Below are positions 50,006 to 60,200 of a DNA stretch of 64,000 bases, piece by piece. A program made the translations under genes and the position numbers. The number at the start of each line of letters is the position of its first letter. Position 1 is the stretch's first letter. Where the stretch lies: positions 620,001-684,000 of the forward strand of contig NZ_CP102252.1 of assembly GCF_025145645.1 (NCBI RefSeq). The letters run 5' to 3'. The notes below the pieces were generated by a model that was given only the letters and a program-made list of their open reading frames with translations, had not been told where the DNA came from and ran no database searches. The DNA is from Alistipes senegalensis JC50 (GTDB lineage: Bacteria > Bacteroidota > Bacteroidia > Bacteroidales > Rikenellaceae).

Positions 50006-53000
50006 CTAAAAACGGTAGGAGATACCGGCGCGAACCACCTGTGAGGTAAATTCGAGCTCGTATACCCGGCTCTTGTCGCCCATATAGGTAAATGCAGGCG
50101 TGTTGAGCAGATTGGTGGCTTCGGCATAAATCGTGATGCCCTTGCCGATCCGGTATGATGCGTTTGCGTCGAGCTGCCAGCGGGCATCCACCCACAAATC
50201 CTCGGCGGCATTCGAGCCCAGAGCGTAAATGAACTCGCCGTTGTAGTTAGCCGAAAGCTGTACGGTCAGGCGCTTCGACGAATAGGCCAATGCTAGGTTG
50301 GCCGTATGTGCAGCCTGCCCCGGGAAGCGCAGTTCGCCCCGGTCGTCGTTGACTTTAGCCTTTGAATGGGTGTAGGTGTAGTTGCTCGTGAAGACCAGGT
50401 TGCGCAGGAAGCCCGGCAGGAACGTCAGGTTCGAGTTCAGCGTGATCTCGGCGCCAAAGAGTTTCGCGGCGTCGCCGTTCATCTGCTGTACCATATTGAA
50501 CGGCGTACCGTCGGCATTCAGCGTCGAATAGTAAGGGTTGTTCGGGTCGGTGATCGATCCCTCGCGCTGGTACTGGAAACGGTTGATATGTTTGTAGAAG
50601 ACGCCGCCCGAGATCAGGCCCACGTTTTTGAGATATTGTTCGAAGAGGAAGTCGAAGTTGTGCGAATAGGCAGCTTTGAGATTGGGGTTACCCATCGTCA
50701 CACGGCCCAGATCGGTGTTCATGTCGACCGAGGGCACCAGGTTGATGACATCGGGACGAGAATAGCCGGTCGTGTAGGCCAGACGCAGAATCGTGTTCTT
50801 CGCCACATCCCATTTGAACTGAATATTGGGCAGTACGACCGTGTAATTCACCGTCGAGTCGGCACGCGTGCTCTCATAGGCTTTGTATTGGACGGAAGTC
50901 TGCTCCAATGCCTCCCATTCGTCCAGGGGAATCTGACCGCCGTTCCAGTGAATGTCGTTGTTGGGATTGTCCGGACGGCCTAAGATCGCAGGGTCGTAGC
51001 GATATACCGAATTGGCTTTGTAATCCACTTTGGTATGTTCGACGCGCACGCCGATAATGGCCATTACTTTCTTGAACTGGATCTTGTTCATCACGTAACC
51101 CGAGAAAACATGCTCGTCGGCGTCGTAGAAGAAGGAATCGCGCGCCGATCCCGTTCGATATGCGTTCGTCGAAAAACGTTCGGGATTCTTTGCTTTCCAA
51201 TCGTGTACCTTGTCCGGATCGGGAGCCGCGCCGTAGGAGATATGTCCGTTGAGGAAGTCGGCCGAAAGCTGCTCCTTGTAGAGGAAATATTTCAGGCTGA
51301 GATCATCATTCTTCGAAATTGCCGTAACGTCGAAAATCTCCGAATCGGGCGCCTTGTAACGCTCGCTGTGCATGAACTTGCCCTTGACGCCGAACGACAG
51401 CGTCGAGGCGTTGGTGCCGATGAAATAGTTTTTCGATGCATTCAAGCGGCCGGTGATGTTGCGGCCCTTGTTGCGGACGTTGTTGTTGTCGAGCGTATAG
51501 AATTCATAGTAGGAAAGGTCGTCGAGCGGCTTGTCTTCGTACATCAGCGTCTCGTCCAGTTCCAGATAGCGGCTTTGATAGGATTTCACCCAAGCGAGCG
51601 GCTCTTTCTTGACGAACGCTTCTTTCGAGGGGAACTTGTCGCCCGCCAGGTTGGTGGGGGCTTTGCCGTTGCGCCATTGCGGAGTCTGGAAACCGTACTG
51701 GGCACTGTTGGCTTCGCGCCGCGAGGTCGAGAAGAAGACGCCTCCGTCGATCTTCCAACTGCCGATCACGCTCTCGCCGTCGAGGTTGAGGTTGAAATTG
51801 TCGGTTTTGATGTCCTGATCGGTCACTTGCAGGATCTTTTGCAGCCGGTCGACGCCCAGGCGTCCGTCCTCGTAGAGGTAGTAGTTGTCCGACTTGTCCA
51901 GACGGGTGCGGTTCCGGTAACGGGTGTCCAGGTCGCCGCGGTGGTTGAACATACCGCTCAGTACGAATTTCGTGTTCACCGTAGGAGCATAGTCGAAGGT
52001 GAGCGATGCGCCGACGCGCTGGCGGGTGCCTTCCTGATAACGGTAACGGAAATCCAGCGGCAGGTAGGTTTTACCTTCGTTTTCGCCGTATTTGCCCTCT
52101 TTCTGATGGTCGTCGCCGTTGAGGGTCTTCACCTCTTTCCAGGTCTGTGCCTCCAAACGGTCGTAACCGTTCGACGACCGGTAATAGCTGGCGCTGGCCG
52201 CAATGCCGAAACGGCCGTCGGGGTTGCGGTGGTTGGCTCCGAAACGCTGCGAATAGCTTCCCTTGATATTGTAGGGCACCTTGCCCCGCAGTACGTTGTA
52301 ACCTGACGAAAGGTCTATCATACCTCTTGCTTTGAGGGAGCGGGCTGTCGAAGTGCGCATGTTCACGACGCCGGCAATGGCGTCGCCGTCGTTCGAAGGA
52401 AGCAGGGTCTTCTGCACCTCCATCGACGCGAGGATGTCCGAAGGGATCAAGTCGAGCGACTCGGCACGGCCGCCCTCCTCGCTCGTACCGATGATCTGCT
52501 CGCCGTTGACGTTGATGTTCGTGAAATTGGCCGGCGTACCGCGCAGCTGCACGGTCTTGCCTTCGCCGCGTTCGCGCGAGATCGTCACGCCGCTCAGGCG
52601 TTGCAGGGCCTCAGCGACATTCAGGTCGGGGAAGCGCCCCATCTGGTCCGACGAAAGCACCGACATCATGTTGTCCGAGTTGCGCTGCTGGTTCAGGGCG
52701 CGCTGCTGACCGTCGACGACGGCCGAAATAACCACGCCGTCGATGCTGTTGGCCGCTTCGATAAGCTGAAAATTGAGCGTCGCCGTCTCTCCGGCTATGA
52801 TGCGGACCGGCCTCGTGACAGGCTCGTATCCGAGGTATACGACTGTGATCTTCACCGAATCGCCGGGGGTGATGCCCTGCAACAGGTAGATGCCGTCGAT
52901 GTCGGTGGCGGCGCCGAGTGTCGTTCCGTCCACCAATACGTTGGCTCCGGGCAGAACGCTGCCCGTTTGGTCGGTCACCTTACCGCGCAGGTTGCCCCTG

Positions 53001-53074
53001 CGCTGGGCCGAAGCCGGAGATGCCATACACAGCAGGGCTGTGACGAGCATCAGTGTCGAGAAAAAGTGTTTCAT
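50006..53074 (-). CDS. TonB-dependent receptor of the Xanthomonas/Caulobacter type with regulatory-like N-domain
   Basis: The 1022 residues have a signal peptide (1-23) and a carboxypeptidase-regulatory-like domain (about 28-110: LRGKVTDQTGSVLPGANVLV). A plug domain follows with the signature of the TonB-Xanth-Caul group: NSDNMMSVLSSDQMGRFPDL, then NVAEALQRLSGVTISRERGE. The barrel closes with VRAGISYRF. Unlike SusC receptors it works without SusD, and none is encoded here. It is the last gene of a run with glycoside hydrolases and sulfatases, so it probably imports sulfated or desulfated oligosaccharides. It lies 31 bp after the GH28-GH2 gene. Confidence 0.92.
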   Translation of the reverse strand: MKHFFSTLMLVTALLCMASPASAQRRGNLRGKVTDQTGSVLPGANVLVDGTTLGAATDIDGIYLLQGITPGDSVKITVVYLGYEPVTRPVRIIAGETATLNFQLIEAANSIDGVVISAVVDGQQRALNQQRNSDNMMSVLSSDQMGRFPDLNVAEALQRLSGVTISRERGEGKTVQLRGTPANFTNINVNGEQIIGTSEEGGRAESLDLIPSDILASMEVQKTLLPSNDGDAIAGVVNMRTSTARSLKARGMIDLSSGYNVLRGKVPYNIKGSYSQRFGANHRNPDGRFGIAASASYYRSSNGYDRLEAQTWKEVKTLNGDDHQKEGKYGENEGKTYLPLDFRYRYQEGTRQRVGASLTFDYAPTVNTKFVLSGMFNHRGDLDTRYRNRTRLDKSDNYYLYEDGRLGVDRLQKILQVTDQDIKTDNFNLNLDGESVIGSWKIDGGVFFSTSRREANSAQYGFQTPQWRNGKAPTNLAGDKFPSKEAFVKKEPLAWVKSYQSRYLELDETLMYEDKPLDDLSYYEFYTLDNNNVRNKGRNITGRLNASKNYFIGTNASTLSFGVKGKFMHSERYKAPDSEIFDVTAISKNDDLSLKYFLYKEQLSADFLNGHISYGAAPDPDKVHDWKAKNPERFSTNAYRTGSARDSFFYDADEHVFSGYVMNKIQFKKVMAIIGVRVEHTKVDYKANSVYRYDPAILGRPDNPNNDIHWNGGQIPLDEWEALEQTSVQYKAYESTRADSTVNYTVVLPNIQFKWDVAKNTILRLAYTTGYSRPDVINLVPSVDMNTDLGRVTMGNPNLKAAYSHNFDFLFEQYLKNVGLISGGVFYKHINRFQYQREGSITDPNNPYYSTLNADGTPFNMVQQMNGDAAKLFGAEITLNSNLTFLPGFLRNLVFTSNYTYTHSKAKVNDDRGELRFPGQAAHTANLALAYSSKRLTVQLSANYNGEFIYALGSNAAEDLWVDARWQLDANASYRIGKGITIYAEATNLLNTPAFTYMGDKSRVYELEFTSQVVRAGISYRF

Positions 53075-53105
53075 GATAAAATCAGGTTAGTAAAACGTTG
53101 GTTTG

Positions 53106-56100
53106 TTATTTTTTCGCTTTTTTACGGGTTACTTTCTTGTCGTGGAGGACTCCGTCGTCGGTGATTCGCAGTTTGTAACGCAAATCGGAGCCGATCATCG
53201 TGATTTCGTAGGTCGTCTCGTCGCCTTCGCCGCGGCGGATGACCCGCGATTCGTCCACGGGGACGCTGCCCACGACCTCCACGATCGTCCGGCGCACCGG
53301 AGCCGGCAGGTTCACGTAGGGCATGGCCTCGGCCCGGCGGATGTCGCGCACCCGGCCTTCGGCATCGAACGTGGTGGTGGTGAGGTGCAGCCGGTCGTGC
53401 GACTCATAACGGGTGGACTGCACGATATAGGTCGGAGCTTCGGGCGTGCCCGATACGTCGATTCTGTCGATCAATCCGTCGCCCGCGGCCGCGATGATGC
53501 CTTGCCGGACCGGATCGGGAATGTCGCTTCCGGTGAAATGTTCGAGAATCGACCATCCGCCTGCGACCGGTGTGCGGCGTCCTCCGAAGGCCATCCGTTC
53601 CGCGACCTTCGAAGCATTCCGGGCTACCATCAGGCGGCGCCGGACGCCGGCGACCTCTCGTCCGCCGGGCAGCGTCAGGCGCGGCTCGACCAGACAGATG
53701 CCCTGCGTGCGGGGCATGGTCAGCCTGACCTCCCGTTTTACGGCCGATGATGCGGCGACCGTCACGTTTTCATCGGCACAGATATGTTCCGTTCCGTCAG
53801 GAGCGACGAGCATCACACGTAACCGAACGTCGCACGCCCGCGGCAGATCGTTCCACACCCACACTGTTTTCCGGTATTCGGCACCCGGCCGGTAGAGTGT
53901 CTTGTCCTTGTACCATTCGCGGGCCTGGTTCATCTCGACCGAGGCCCCGACGGGCTCATTGAGGTGTTTGAGCACCAGCAGGTTGGGCTGCGGATACAGC
54001 GAGTCGGCGATGTCGCCGCGGTAGAAGTTGTGGCCGTTGACGGCACCGCTCAGCAGTGCGAAGGGGGCCCATGCCTGCAAACGGCGCGAACGGTAGAAAG
54101 TGCCGATGTCGGCGTGCAGGTCGGACAGCAGACGGGCGATGTCGTCGCGGTCGTAATAGTATAGTCCCCAGCCGCTTGCCGTGCGGCTGGTCTTGAAGTT
54201 CTCGCGCGGTTCGAGCAGCCCGAATTCATTGGTCCACAGGCGGCACGACTCCAATACGGTCGAGGGTTTCGTATCGGAGATCGTATAGCCGCTGAAATCT
54301 TTCACGACGTTCTCCGAATATTCGTAAATATGTTTGGCGACGTAGTCGTCCTCGCCCCACAGTCGGGTCGGATCATAACGGCGCAGCTCGGCTTTCAGCG
54401 CCTCGAGACGCACGTTGCCTTCGTTCTCCTGGTCCCAGGCTACGATCGAGGGATGGTTGACATTCTCGCTGATCCAGCGGCGGAACTCCGTTTCGGTATC
54501 TTCGAGGTCTTTGCCGGTCGGTTCGTCGTCGTGCATGAAGCGCCATTCGTCCTGAATCATGATGCCCTCCTCGTCGGCGATGTCATACCATTTGCCGTAG
54601 GCATGCCCCAGATGGATGCGCAGGTAGTTGAAATTGTACTCCTGCACGGCGGCACGCAGGAAGCGGCGTATCCACGCTTTGTCGAACATCACGTCCGCCC
54701 AGCGGTTGAGCGCCCGGACGAAAGCGATGTTTTCGGCCCGGAAGAGGACTTTTTCGCCGTTGACCAGTACGTCGCGGCCGCGGGTTTCAATGCTACGGTA
54801 ACCGAAACGTTCGGATTTGCGCGAGCAAAGCACGCCTGCCGTATTCGTGGCTGTTACTTCCATCCGGTAGAGCCGGGGCGTCCCTTCTTTGCCGGCGCTC
54901 CATGTCCGGAGCATATCGGCCGGAAGCATCAATTCACACTTGGTGCTGCCGCCCGCCGGTACGGAGACCTCCGTCGCGGCGCGGCTTACGGCCAGCATGT
55001 CGTCGCAGACAGCGGCTTCTATCGCCAGCCGTTCGTCCCGCGTGGAAGTGTTCACGAGTGTCGCCATGCAGCGGACGCGCCCTTCGGACACTTCGGGCAG
55101 AATTTTCAGATGGTCGATCGAAACCGATTGCCCCAGGCAGAGCGTCACGTCGTCCCAGATGCCCGGCGCCCGCGAATTGCGCCACCACTCGGCCGAATTC
55201 TCCTTGGAGGGAGTCGTCGCCGTATTCCAGCTTCCGACGCGCACGACGAGTTCATTGGGGCCGTCGTAGTCGATGGCTTCCGAAAGGTCGAACGTGCCGT
55301 GCGAATAGGTCGTATGGGGATCGTAGCCGATTTCGCGGCCGTTCAGGAAGACCTGTGCGTTGTATTTGGCCCGCAGGCGGAGCCGCGCCCGGGGATAGGC
55401 GGTGCCGTCGAGCGTAAACGTGCGGCGGTACCAGACGTAGTCGTATCCGATTTCCCGGTTGTCGACGGCATCGAGGTCTTCGCCCAGGGAGGGCGTCGCC
55501 ATAGTGATAACACCCGGCACGGGAACCTTCGCCGCATAGGTCTGCGGCATCGTGTCGGCGATGGCGACCTCCCACTTTCCGTTGAGCGAAATGCAGGCGT
55601 CGGGATCGCGCCGATCCTGCCGTTCGCCGTTGATCGTGACCTCCGACAGGATGATGCCGGCAGCGTTCCGGACGATCACCGGTTCGGGGGTCGACGCCAG
55701 GGTCAACCGGCTGATGGTCACGTAGCGTACCGGCATGTCGGCGAATCCCCGAATGTCGATGCCTGCCTTCCCGGCCCACCGGGCCCGTACATCCTCGATT
55801 ACGAACCCGCGGAACGCCGTGGGATGGTTCTCCCGGCTCTCCGATTTGTAGTCCGGTTCGAAAAGCACGAGGGTCTTGCGCACGCTGTCGGCCTCCACGC
55901 CGCAGACGAAGACATCTTCGATATAACCTCCGCGGTCGAGGTTCGATTTGAAATAGATGCCGTTGCCGACGTCGGACATGCGCACGTTCTCGACGACCAC
56001 GTTACGCACGCCGCCCGAAATCTCGCTGCCGATACAGACGCCGTTGGCTTTCGACCGGAACGAACAGTTGCGGATCAGGACGTTTTCCGTGGGACGGCCG

Positions 56101-56942
56101 ATACGCCATGCGTCGTTATCTCGTCCCGATTTGATGGCGATGCCGTCGTCGCCCGTGCGGAAGGTGCAGTCTTCGATCAGTACGTTCGTGCAGGACTCCG
56201 GGTCGCAGCCGTCGTTGTTGAGGTTGTAACTGTCCACCGTCACGCCGCGCACCGTGACGTTTTCGCACGCCAGCGGATGAATGACCCAGAAAGGGGAATC
56301 CACGAAGGTCACGCCCTCGATCAGCACGTCCGTACAGTTGACCGGTTCCAGCATGGCGGGGCGCAGGTAATGGCCCTCACCGAACAGACGGTCGCTGACC
56401 GGGGTCAGGTTCGTGCCCATACGGCGCAGAGCCTTCTGGTCGGCTTTCTGCCGGGGTTTCCATTGCGCGAAATTGTGCGAGCCGCGGCCATCGATCACAC
56501 CCTGTCCCGTAACGGCGATATTCGTCGCCTGCCAGGCGTAGATCAGCGGCGAGTAGTTATAGACTTCGGTTCCTTCCCAGCGCGTGAGCACGGCGGGCAG
56601 GTAGTCGGCTTCGTCGCTGCTGAAAAACAGTACGGCGCCCGCTTCGAGGTGAAGGTTGACATGGCTTTTGAGCACGACGGGACCTTTAGAGAACCAGCGT
56701 CCGGCGGGGATCACGACCCGTCCGCCGCCCTCGCGGCTGCAACGGTCGATGGCCGCGGTGACGGCGGGCCGGCAGTCGGCTTCTCCGCCGGCCTCGGCCC
56801 CAAAATCCGTGATGCGGAAATCACGGTCTGGAAAGGTTACGGGACGGATCTGCCGCTCGATCTCCCCGGCCCGGTTCCGGGCGCCGGCGCTCCATGCCGC
56901 CGTCAGCAGGAGACCCAGTATTAAGATTCGCTTCAATGTCAT
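53106..56942 (-). CDS. GH28-GH2 fusion with C-terminal PepSY-like repeats
   Basis: The 1278 residues combine three modules after a signal peptide. Residues about 40-445 are a GH28 (polygalacturonase-family) beta-helix with the catalytic aspartates in NNDG (Asp244) and GDDG (Asp265, Asp266) and the substrate-binding Lys332. Residues about 448-1100 are a GH2 enzyme: sugar-binding domain, Ig-like domain and TIM barrel with acid/base Glu841 (QENEG) and nucleophile Glu906 (TNEFG). Residues about 1130-1278 look like two PepSY-like repeats (IPDPVRQGIIAAAGDGLIDR; LPAPVRRTIVEVVG). It probably removes two linked sugars, one of them likely a uronic acid. The gene starts 7 bp after a sulfatase gene. Confidence 0.88.
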   Translation of the reverse strand: MTLKRILILGLLLTAAWSAGARNRAGEIERQIRPVTFPDRDFRITDFGAEAGGEADCRPAVTAAIDRCSREGGGRVVIPAGRWFSKGPVVLKSHVNLHLEAGAVLFFSSDEADYLPAVLTRWEGTEVYNYSPLIYAWQATNIAVTGQGVIDGRGSHNFAQWKPRQKADQKALRRMGTNLTPVSDRLFGEGHYLRPAMLEPVNCTDVLIEGVTFVDSPFWVIHPLACENVTVRGVTVDSYNLNNDGCDPESCTNVLIEDCTFRTGDDGIAIKSGRDNDAWRIGRPTENVLIRNCSFRSKANGVCIGSEISGGVRNVVVENVRMSDVGNGIYFKSNLDRGGYIEDVFVCGVEADSVRKTLVLFEPDYKSESRENHPTAFRGFVIEDVRARWAGKAGIDIRGFADMPVRYVTISRLTLASTPEPVIVRNAAGIILSEVTINGERQDRRDPDACISLNGKWEVAIADTMPQTYAAKVPVPGVITMATPSLGEDLDAVDNREIGYDYVWYRRTFTLDGTAYPRARLRLRAKYNAQVFLNGREIGYDPHTTYSHGTFDLSEAIDYDGPNELVVRVGSWNTATTPSKENSAEWWRNSRAPGIWDDVTLCLGQSVSIDHLKILPEVSEGRVRCMATLVNTSTRDERLAIEAAVCDDMLAVSRAATEVSVPAGGSTKCELMLPADMLRTWSAGKEGTPRLYRMEVTATNTAGVLCSRKSERFGYRSIETRGRDVLVNGEKVLFRAENIAFVRALNRWADVMFDKAWIRRFLRAAVQEYNFNYLRIHLGHAYGKWYDIADEEGIMIQDEWRFMHDDEPTGKDLEDTETEFRRWISENVNHPSIVAWDQENEGNVRLEALKAELRRYDPTRLWGEDDYVAKHIYEYSENVVKDFSGYTISDTKPSTVLESCRLWTNEFGLLEPRENFKTSRTASGWGLYYYDRDDIARLLSDLHADIGTFYRSRRLQAWAPFALLSGAVNGHNFYRGDIADSLYPQPNLLVLKHLNEPVGASVEMNQAREWYKDKTLYRPGAEYRKTVWVWNDLPRACDVRLRVMLVAPDGTEHICADENVTVAASSAVKREVRLTMPRTQGICLVEPRLTLPGGREVAGVRRRLMVARNASKVAERMAFGGRRTPVAGGWSILEHFTGSDIPDPVRQGIIAAAGDGLIDRIDVSGTPEAPTYIVQSTRYESHDRLHLTTTTFDAEGRVRDIRRAEAMPYVNLPAPVRRTIVEVVGSVPVDESRVIRRGEGDETTYEITMIGSDLRYKLRITDDGVLHDKKVTRKKAKK

Positions 56943-56949
56943 GGTCGGT

Positions 56950-58581
56950 TCAATGCTTATAAGTTGTCACGTCGCTTGTCTTGTAGCCGATGCGCGTGGC
57001 GACGGCCGTCAGGGTTTGCCCCGGCTTCAAGCGCACGGGGGCGGTATAGAGCAGCCAGTGCTTTTCGTTATAACCGCGTCCGTCGATCTGGTAGGCGATC
57101 GAGGCGCCTTTTGTCGCGCAGACGATCTTCACGCTGCCGTCCCGGTTGTTGCGGACCTCCGGCGCTGCGACTCCGGGCTGCACGCCGCCCGGCCAGAGAC
57201 GTTCGCGCAATTCCGCTTCGGTCAGCCCCAGATAGGGATTGTAGCGTTTGTCCCAACGGGTCAGTTCCCGGCGCATCCGTGCGATGTCGCAGGCGTACCG
57301 CGGATCGTCGATCAGATTGTGCATCTCGTGCGGATCGTTGTCCACGTCGTAGAACTCCTCCGTGCGGCGGGGCTTTTCGAACCAGCGGCGCGACTGTTCG
57401 TCGAGCTCACCGCGCTCGTAGAGCTCCACCATGTTGCGCATCATCGGCATGTTGAGTCGTGAAAGGACCTGCATGTAACCGGATTTTTCGGGCAGGTGGT
57501 TGCACACGTAGCGGTAACGGGCGTCCCGGACGCAGGTCTGGCGTTCGACGATCTCGTCGAGGCGGTCGCGGGCGCCGTAAATATAGGAGCGTTCGCTGCC
57601 TTCGTACCGGCCCAGAAACGGAATGCCGTGCATGTACGACGGCGGGCGGATTCCCGCCAGCGAGAGAATCGTCGCAGGGATGTCGGCGAACATCAGCAGC
57701 CGGTCTTCGACGGTCCCGGCATAGGTCCCGTCGGGGAAACGCACCATGAAGGGCACCAGCGCCCCGCTCTCGTAGAGCTCGCGTTTCTGACGCGGCAGCG
57801 GGCCGCCGTTGTCCGAGTACCAGATGACGATGGTATTGTCGAGCAATCCTGCGTCGCGCACCTCGTCGATGTAGGTCTGCATCTGACGGTCCATTTCGTG
57901 AACGTTGCTGTACATGACCGCCCAGTCCCGGCGCGTCACTGCATTATCGGGATGGTAGGGCGGCAGAACGACCTCATCGGGCGACAGGACGAGCGGTTCG
58001 TCCGCCCGTTTCCATACCTGCGATTCATGGGTCACCGTCATGTTGAAGATGGCGAAGAAAGGCATCCCTTCGGGACGGTTCTTCCAATGTGCCGTCTTGC
58101 TGCTCTCGTCCCAGGCCGTCACGGGCGGTTTGAACTGGTAGTCGGTCTTTACGTTGTTGGTGCAGTAGTAGCCCGCGGCACGCAGAAATTCGGTGTAGCA
58201 TTTCACCCCGTCGGCCGGTACGGCTTCGTAGGGCGGCACGAGCCCTTCGGTCAGGGGTTTGGTGTTCGACGTCCGCATGTAATTGGCCCCGAACGAGGTC
58301 GGGAACAACCCGGTGATGAGCGATGCCCGGCTGGGTGCGCTGACGCCGATGGTGGTGAACATGCGCGTATAACGGATTCCCTCCCGTGCGAAACGGTCGA
58401 GATTGGGCGTGTCGGCCAGTTTGTCGCCGTAACAGCCCAGATAGGGACTGATGTCTTCACACACCAGACAAAGAATGTTGGGCCGCCGGTCGGGAGTTTT
58501 CCGCTCCCGGCCGATGGCTGCCGAACCGGACACCGTCGCTGCCGCTAGTACGGTAATTCCTAGCAAACCCGTCGTTTTCAT
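56950..58581 (-). CDS. Serine-type sulfatase with C-terminal beta domain (sulfatase 3)
   Basis: The 543 residues have a signal peptide and the S1 sulfatase fold. The formylglycine site is Ser81-Ala-Pro-Ser-Arg85 in GVSAPSRASLITG, so maturation needs an anaerobic sulfatase-maturating radical-SAM enzyme, which is not in the window. Metal ligands come from LCLVCEDISPYLG and IVIWYSDNGGPLP. The last 65 residues (SIAYQIDGRGYNEKHWLLY onward) resemble a chitobiase/FN3-like C-terminal domain. The ATG at 58581 overlaps the stop of the preceding sulfatase (ATGA); an upstream in-frame start at 58635 is less likely because it would precede the signal peptide. Confidence 0.92.
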   Translation of the reverse strand: MKTTGLLGITVLAAATVSGSAAIGRERKTPDRRPNILCLVCEDISPYLGCYGDKLADTPNLDRFAREGIRYTRMFTTIGVSAPSRASLITGLFPTSFGANYMRTSNTKPLTEGLVPPYEAVPADGVKCYTEFLRAAGYYCTNNVKTDYQFKPPVTAWDESSKTAHWKNRPEGMPFFAIFNMTVTHESQVWKRADEPLVLSPDEVVLPPYHPDNAVTRRDWAVMYSNVHEMDRQMQTYIDEVRDAGLLDNTIVIWYSDNGGPLPRQKRELYESGALVPFMVRFPDGTYAGTVEDRLLMFADIPATILSLAGIRPPSYMHGIPFLGRYEGSERSYIYGARDRLDEIVERQTCVRDARYRYVCNHLPEKSGYMQVLSRLNMPMMRNMVELYERGELDEQSRRWFEKPRRTEEFYDVDNDPHEMHNLIDDPRYACDIARMRRELTRWDKRYNPYLGLTEAELRERLWPGGVQPGVAAPEVRNNRDGSVKIVCATKGASIAYQIDGRGYNEKHWLLYTAPVRLKPGQTLTAVATRIGYKTSDVTTYKH

Positions 58582-60176
58582 AGATTCTTTTTGAGATGAG
58601 GATGCGCCTTGGTGATCGATACCCGCTTTTTCCACGCCTCGAACATCGCGTTCATACGCGTTACGGTTTCCGGATGCGAAGCGGCCAGATCCTGTGTTTC
58701 CGACGGATCAGCCTCCATGTCGAACAACGACCAGGGGGTGTCCGATCCGTGTTTCACGAGTTTCCATTTGCCGTCGCGGACTGCCCGCCCGTGCTGCCAC
58801 TCCCAGAAGAGAGGCTTTTCGCGCACGGGTTTCTCGTCGCGGATGACCGGAAGCAGCGAAACGCCTTCGTAGGGTACGATCCTGCGTCCCTTGTACTCCT
58901 CGGGATAAGGTGCACCGGCCAAATCGACGAACGTGGCCATGATGTCGATGAAATGGCCCGTGAAATCGGACAGACGGCCCGGGTTGCGCAGACCGTTGGG
59001 CCACGTGGCGATCATCGGGGCCGAAATGCCGCCCTGATAGCTGTAATTCTTGAAATAACGCAGCGGCGTATTGGCCACATTGGCCCAGTCGGGCCCGAGC
59101 GACGTCCAGCAGGTCATCGAGCCGATCTCACCGTAGCTGTCTTTCAGTTCCACGACCTCGGCCGAAGCGCCGTTGTCCGAAACGAAGATGATGAGCGTAT
59201 CGTCGAACTTGCCCTGCTCTTTCAGTTTGCGGATCACACGGCCGATGTTTTGGTCCATGCGGTCGATCATCGCCGCATAGACGGCCATCTTGCGCTCCTC
59301 GACGGCCCGTTCTTCGTCGCTGAGCGACTCCCATTTCCGAAACGTGGCTTCGGAAAGGCGGTAGCGGTCGTCTATCAGCCCCAGGGAGCGCTGTTTTTCG
59401 TAACGCGCACGACGGATGTCTTCGTAGCCGTCACGGTATTTGCCTTCGTATTTGGCGATATCCTCGGGCCACGCCATCAGCGGATCGTGCGGAGCATTGT
59501 AAGCCAGGTAAAGGAAGAACGGTTTTTCGCTCCCGGCATATTCGTCGAGCCATTCGAGGGCGTAGTTGGTGAAATAATCGGTCGTGTAGAAATCCTTTTC
59601 TTTGGGTGTGAACGGAGCGTAGGTCTGTTTTTCCACGCACCAGAACCGGTTCTTTACTTTCTGCGCCGGCACGCCTTCGCCGTCGCGCTGGCAACCGGGG
59701 TTGAAATAGTTGCAGGCTCCGTCGCGCAGTCCGTAGAAGTGGTCGAAACCGCGTGTGCGGGGATTCTCGGCACCGTGATGCTTGCCGGACCACAGGGTCG
59801 TGTAACCCGCCGTTTTGAGGTACTCGCCCAGGGTCACGCTGTTTTCCAGCGGTCCGCGGGCATCTTTGAAATAGCCGTTCTGCTGGGCGTAAAGTCCCGT
59901 CAGCAGGCACGACCGCGACGGATAGCTTTTCGACGTGTTGTGGAACTGGGTGAAACGAATGCCCTGACGGGCCAGTTCGTCGAGGTTCGGAGTCTGCACT
60001 TCGCTGCCGTAACAACCGATGTCGGACCAGCCCAGGTCGTCGGCCGAAATAAGCAGAATGTTCGGGAGCGGCTGCTCGGTTCGGGGACGTTCGGCGGCTT
60101 TCTGGGCCGGAGCGGCGTTCCACCATACGGAGGCGGCGAAGAACAACGTCAGACGGGTAAAACGAGTTTTATTCAT
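58578..60176 (-). CDS. Serine-type arylsulfatase-like enzyme (sulfatase 2)
   Basis: The 532 residues begin with a signal peptide (LTLFFAASVWWNAAPAQ). The formylglycine site is Ser84-Tyr-Pro-Ser-Arg88 (SKSYPSRSCLLTG), again serine type. Other landmarks are ILLISADDLGWSDIGCYG, LWSGKHHGA with a catalytic Lys/His pair, YLAYNAPHDPLMA, and IIFVSDNGASAE. The overall layout is that of arylsulfatase A-like S1 enzymes acting on sugar sulfates in the periplasm or outside. It lies 24 bp after sulfatase 1 and overlaps sulfatase 3 by 4 bp. Confidence 0.94.
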   Translation of the reverse strand: MNKTRFTRLTLFFAASVWWNAAPAQKAAERPRTEQPLPNILLISADDLGWSDIGCYGSEVQTPNLDELARQGIRFTQFHNTSKSYPSRSCLLTGLYAQQNGYFKDARGPLENSVTLGEYLKTAGYTTLWSGKHHGAENPRTRGFDHFYGLRDGACNYFNPGCQRDGEGVPAQKVKNRFWCVEKQTYAPFTPKEKDFYTTDYFTNYALEWLDEYAGSEKPFFLYLAYNAPHDPLMAWPEDIAKYEGKYRDGYEDIRRARYEKQRSLGLIDDRYRLSEATFRKWESLSDEERAVEERKMAVYAAMIDRMDQNIGRVIRKLKEQGKFDDTLIIFVSDNGASAEVVELKDSYGEIGSMTCWTSLGPDWANVANTPLRYFKNYSYQGGISAPMIATWPNGLRNPGRLSDFTGHFIDIMATFVDLAGAPYPEEYKGRRIVPYEGVSLLPVIRDEKPVREKPLFWEWQHGRAVRDGKWKLVKHGSDTPWSLFDMEADPSETQDLAASHPETVTRMNAMFEAWKKRVSITKAHPHLKKNL

Positions 60177-60200
60177 CGTTGGTTCGGTTTTGGGTTGTAT

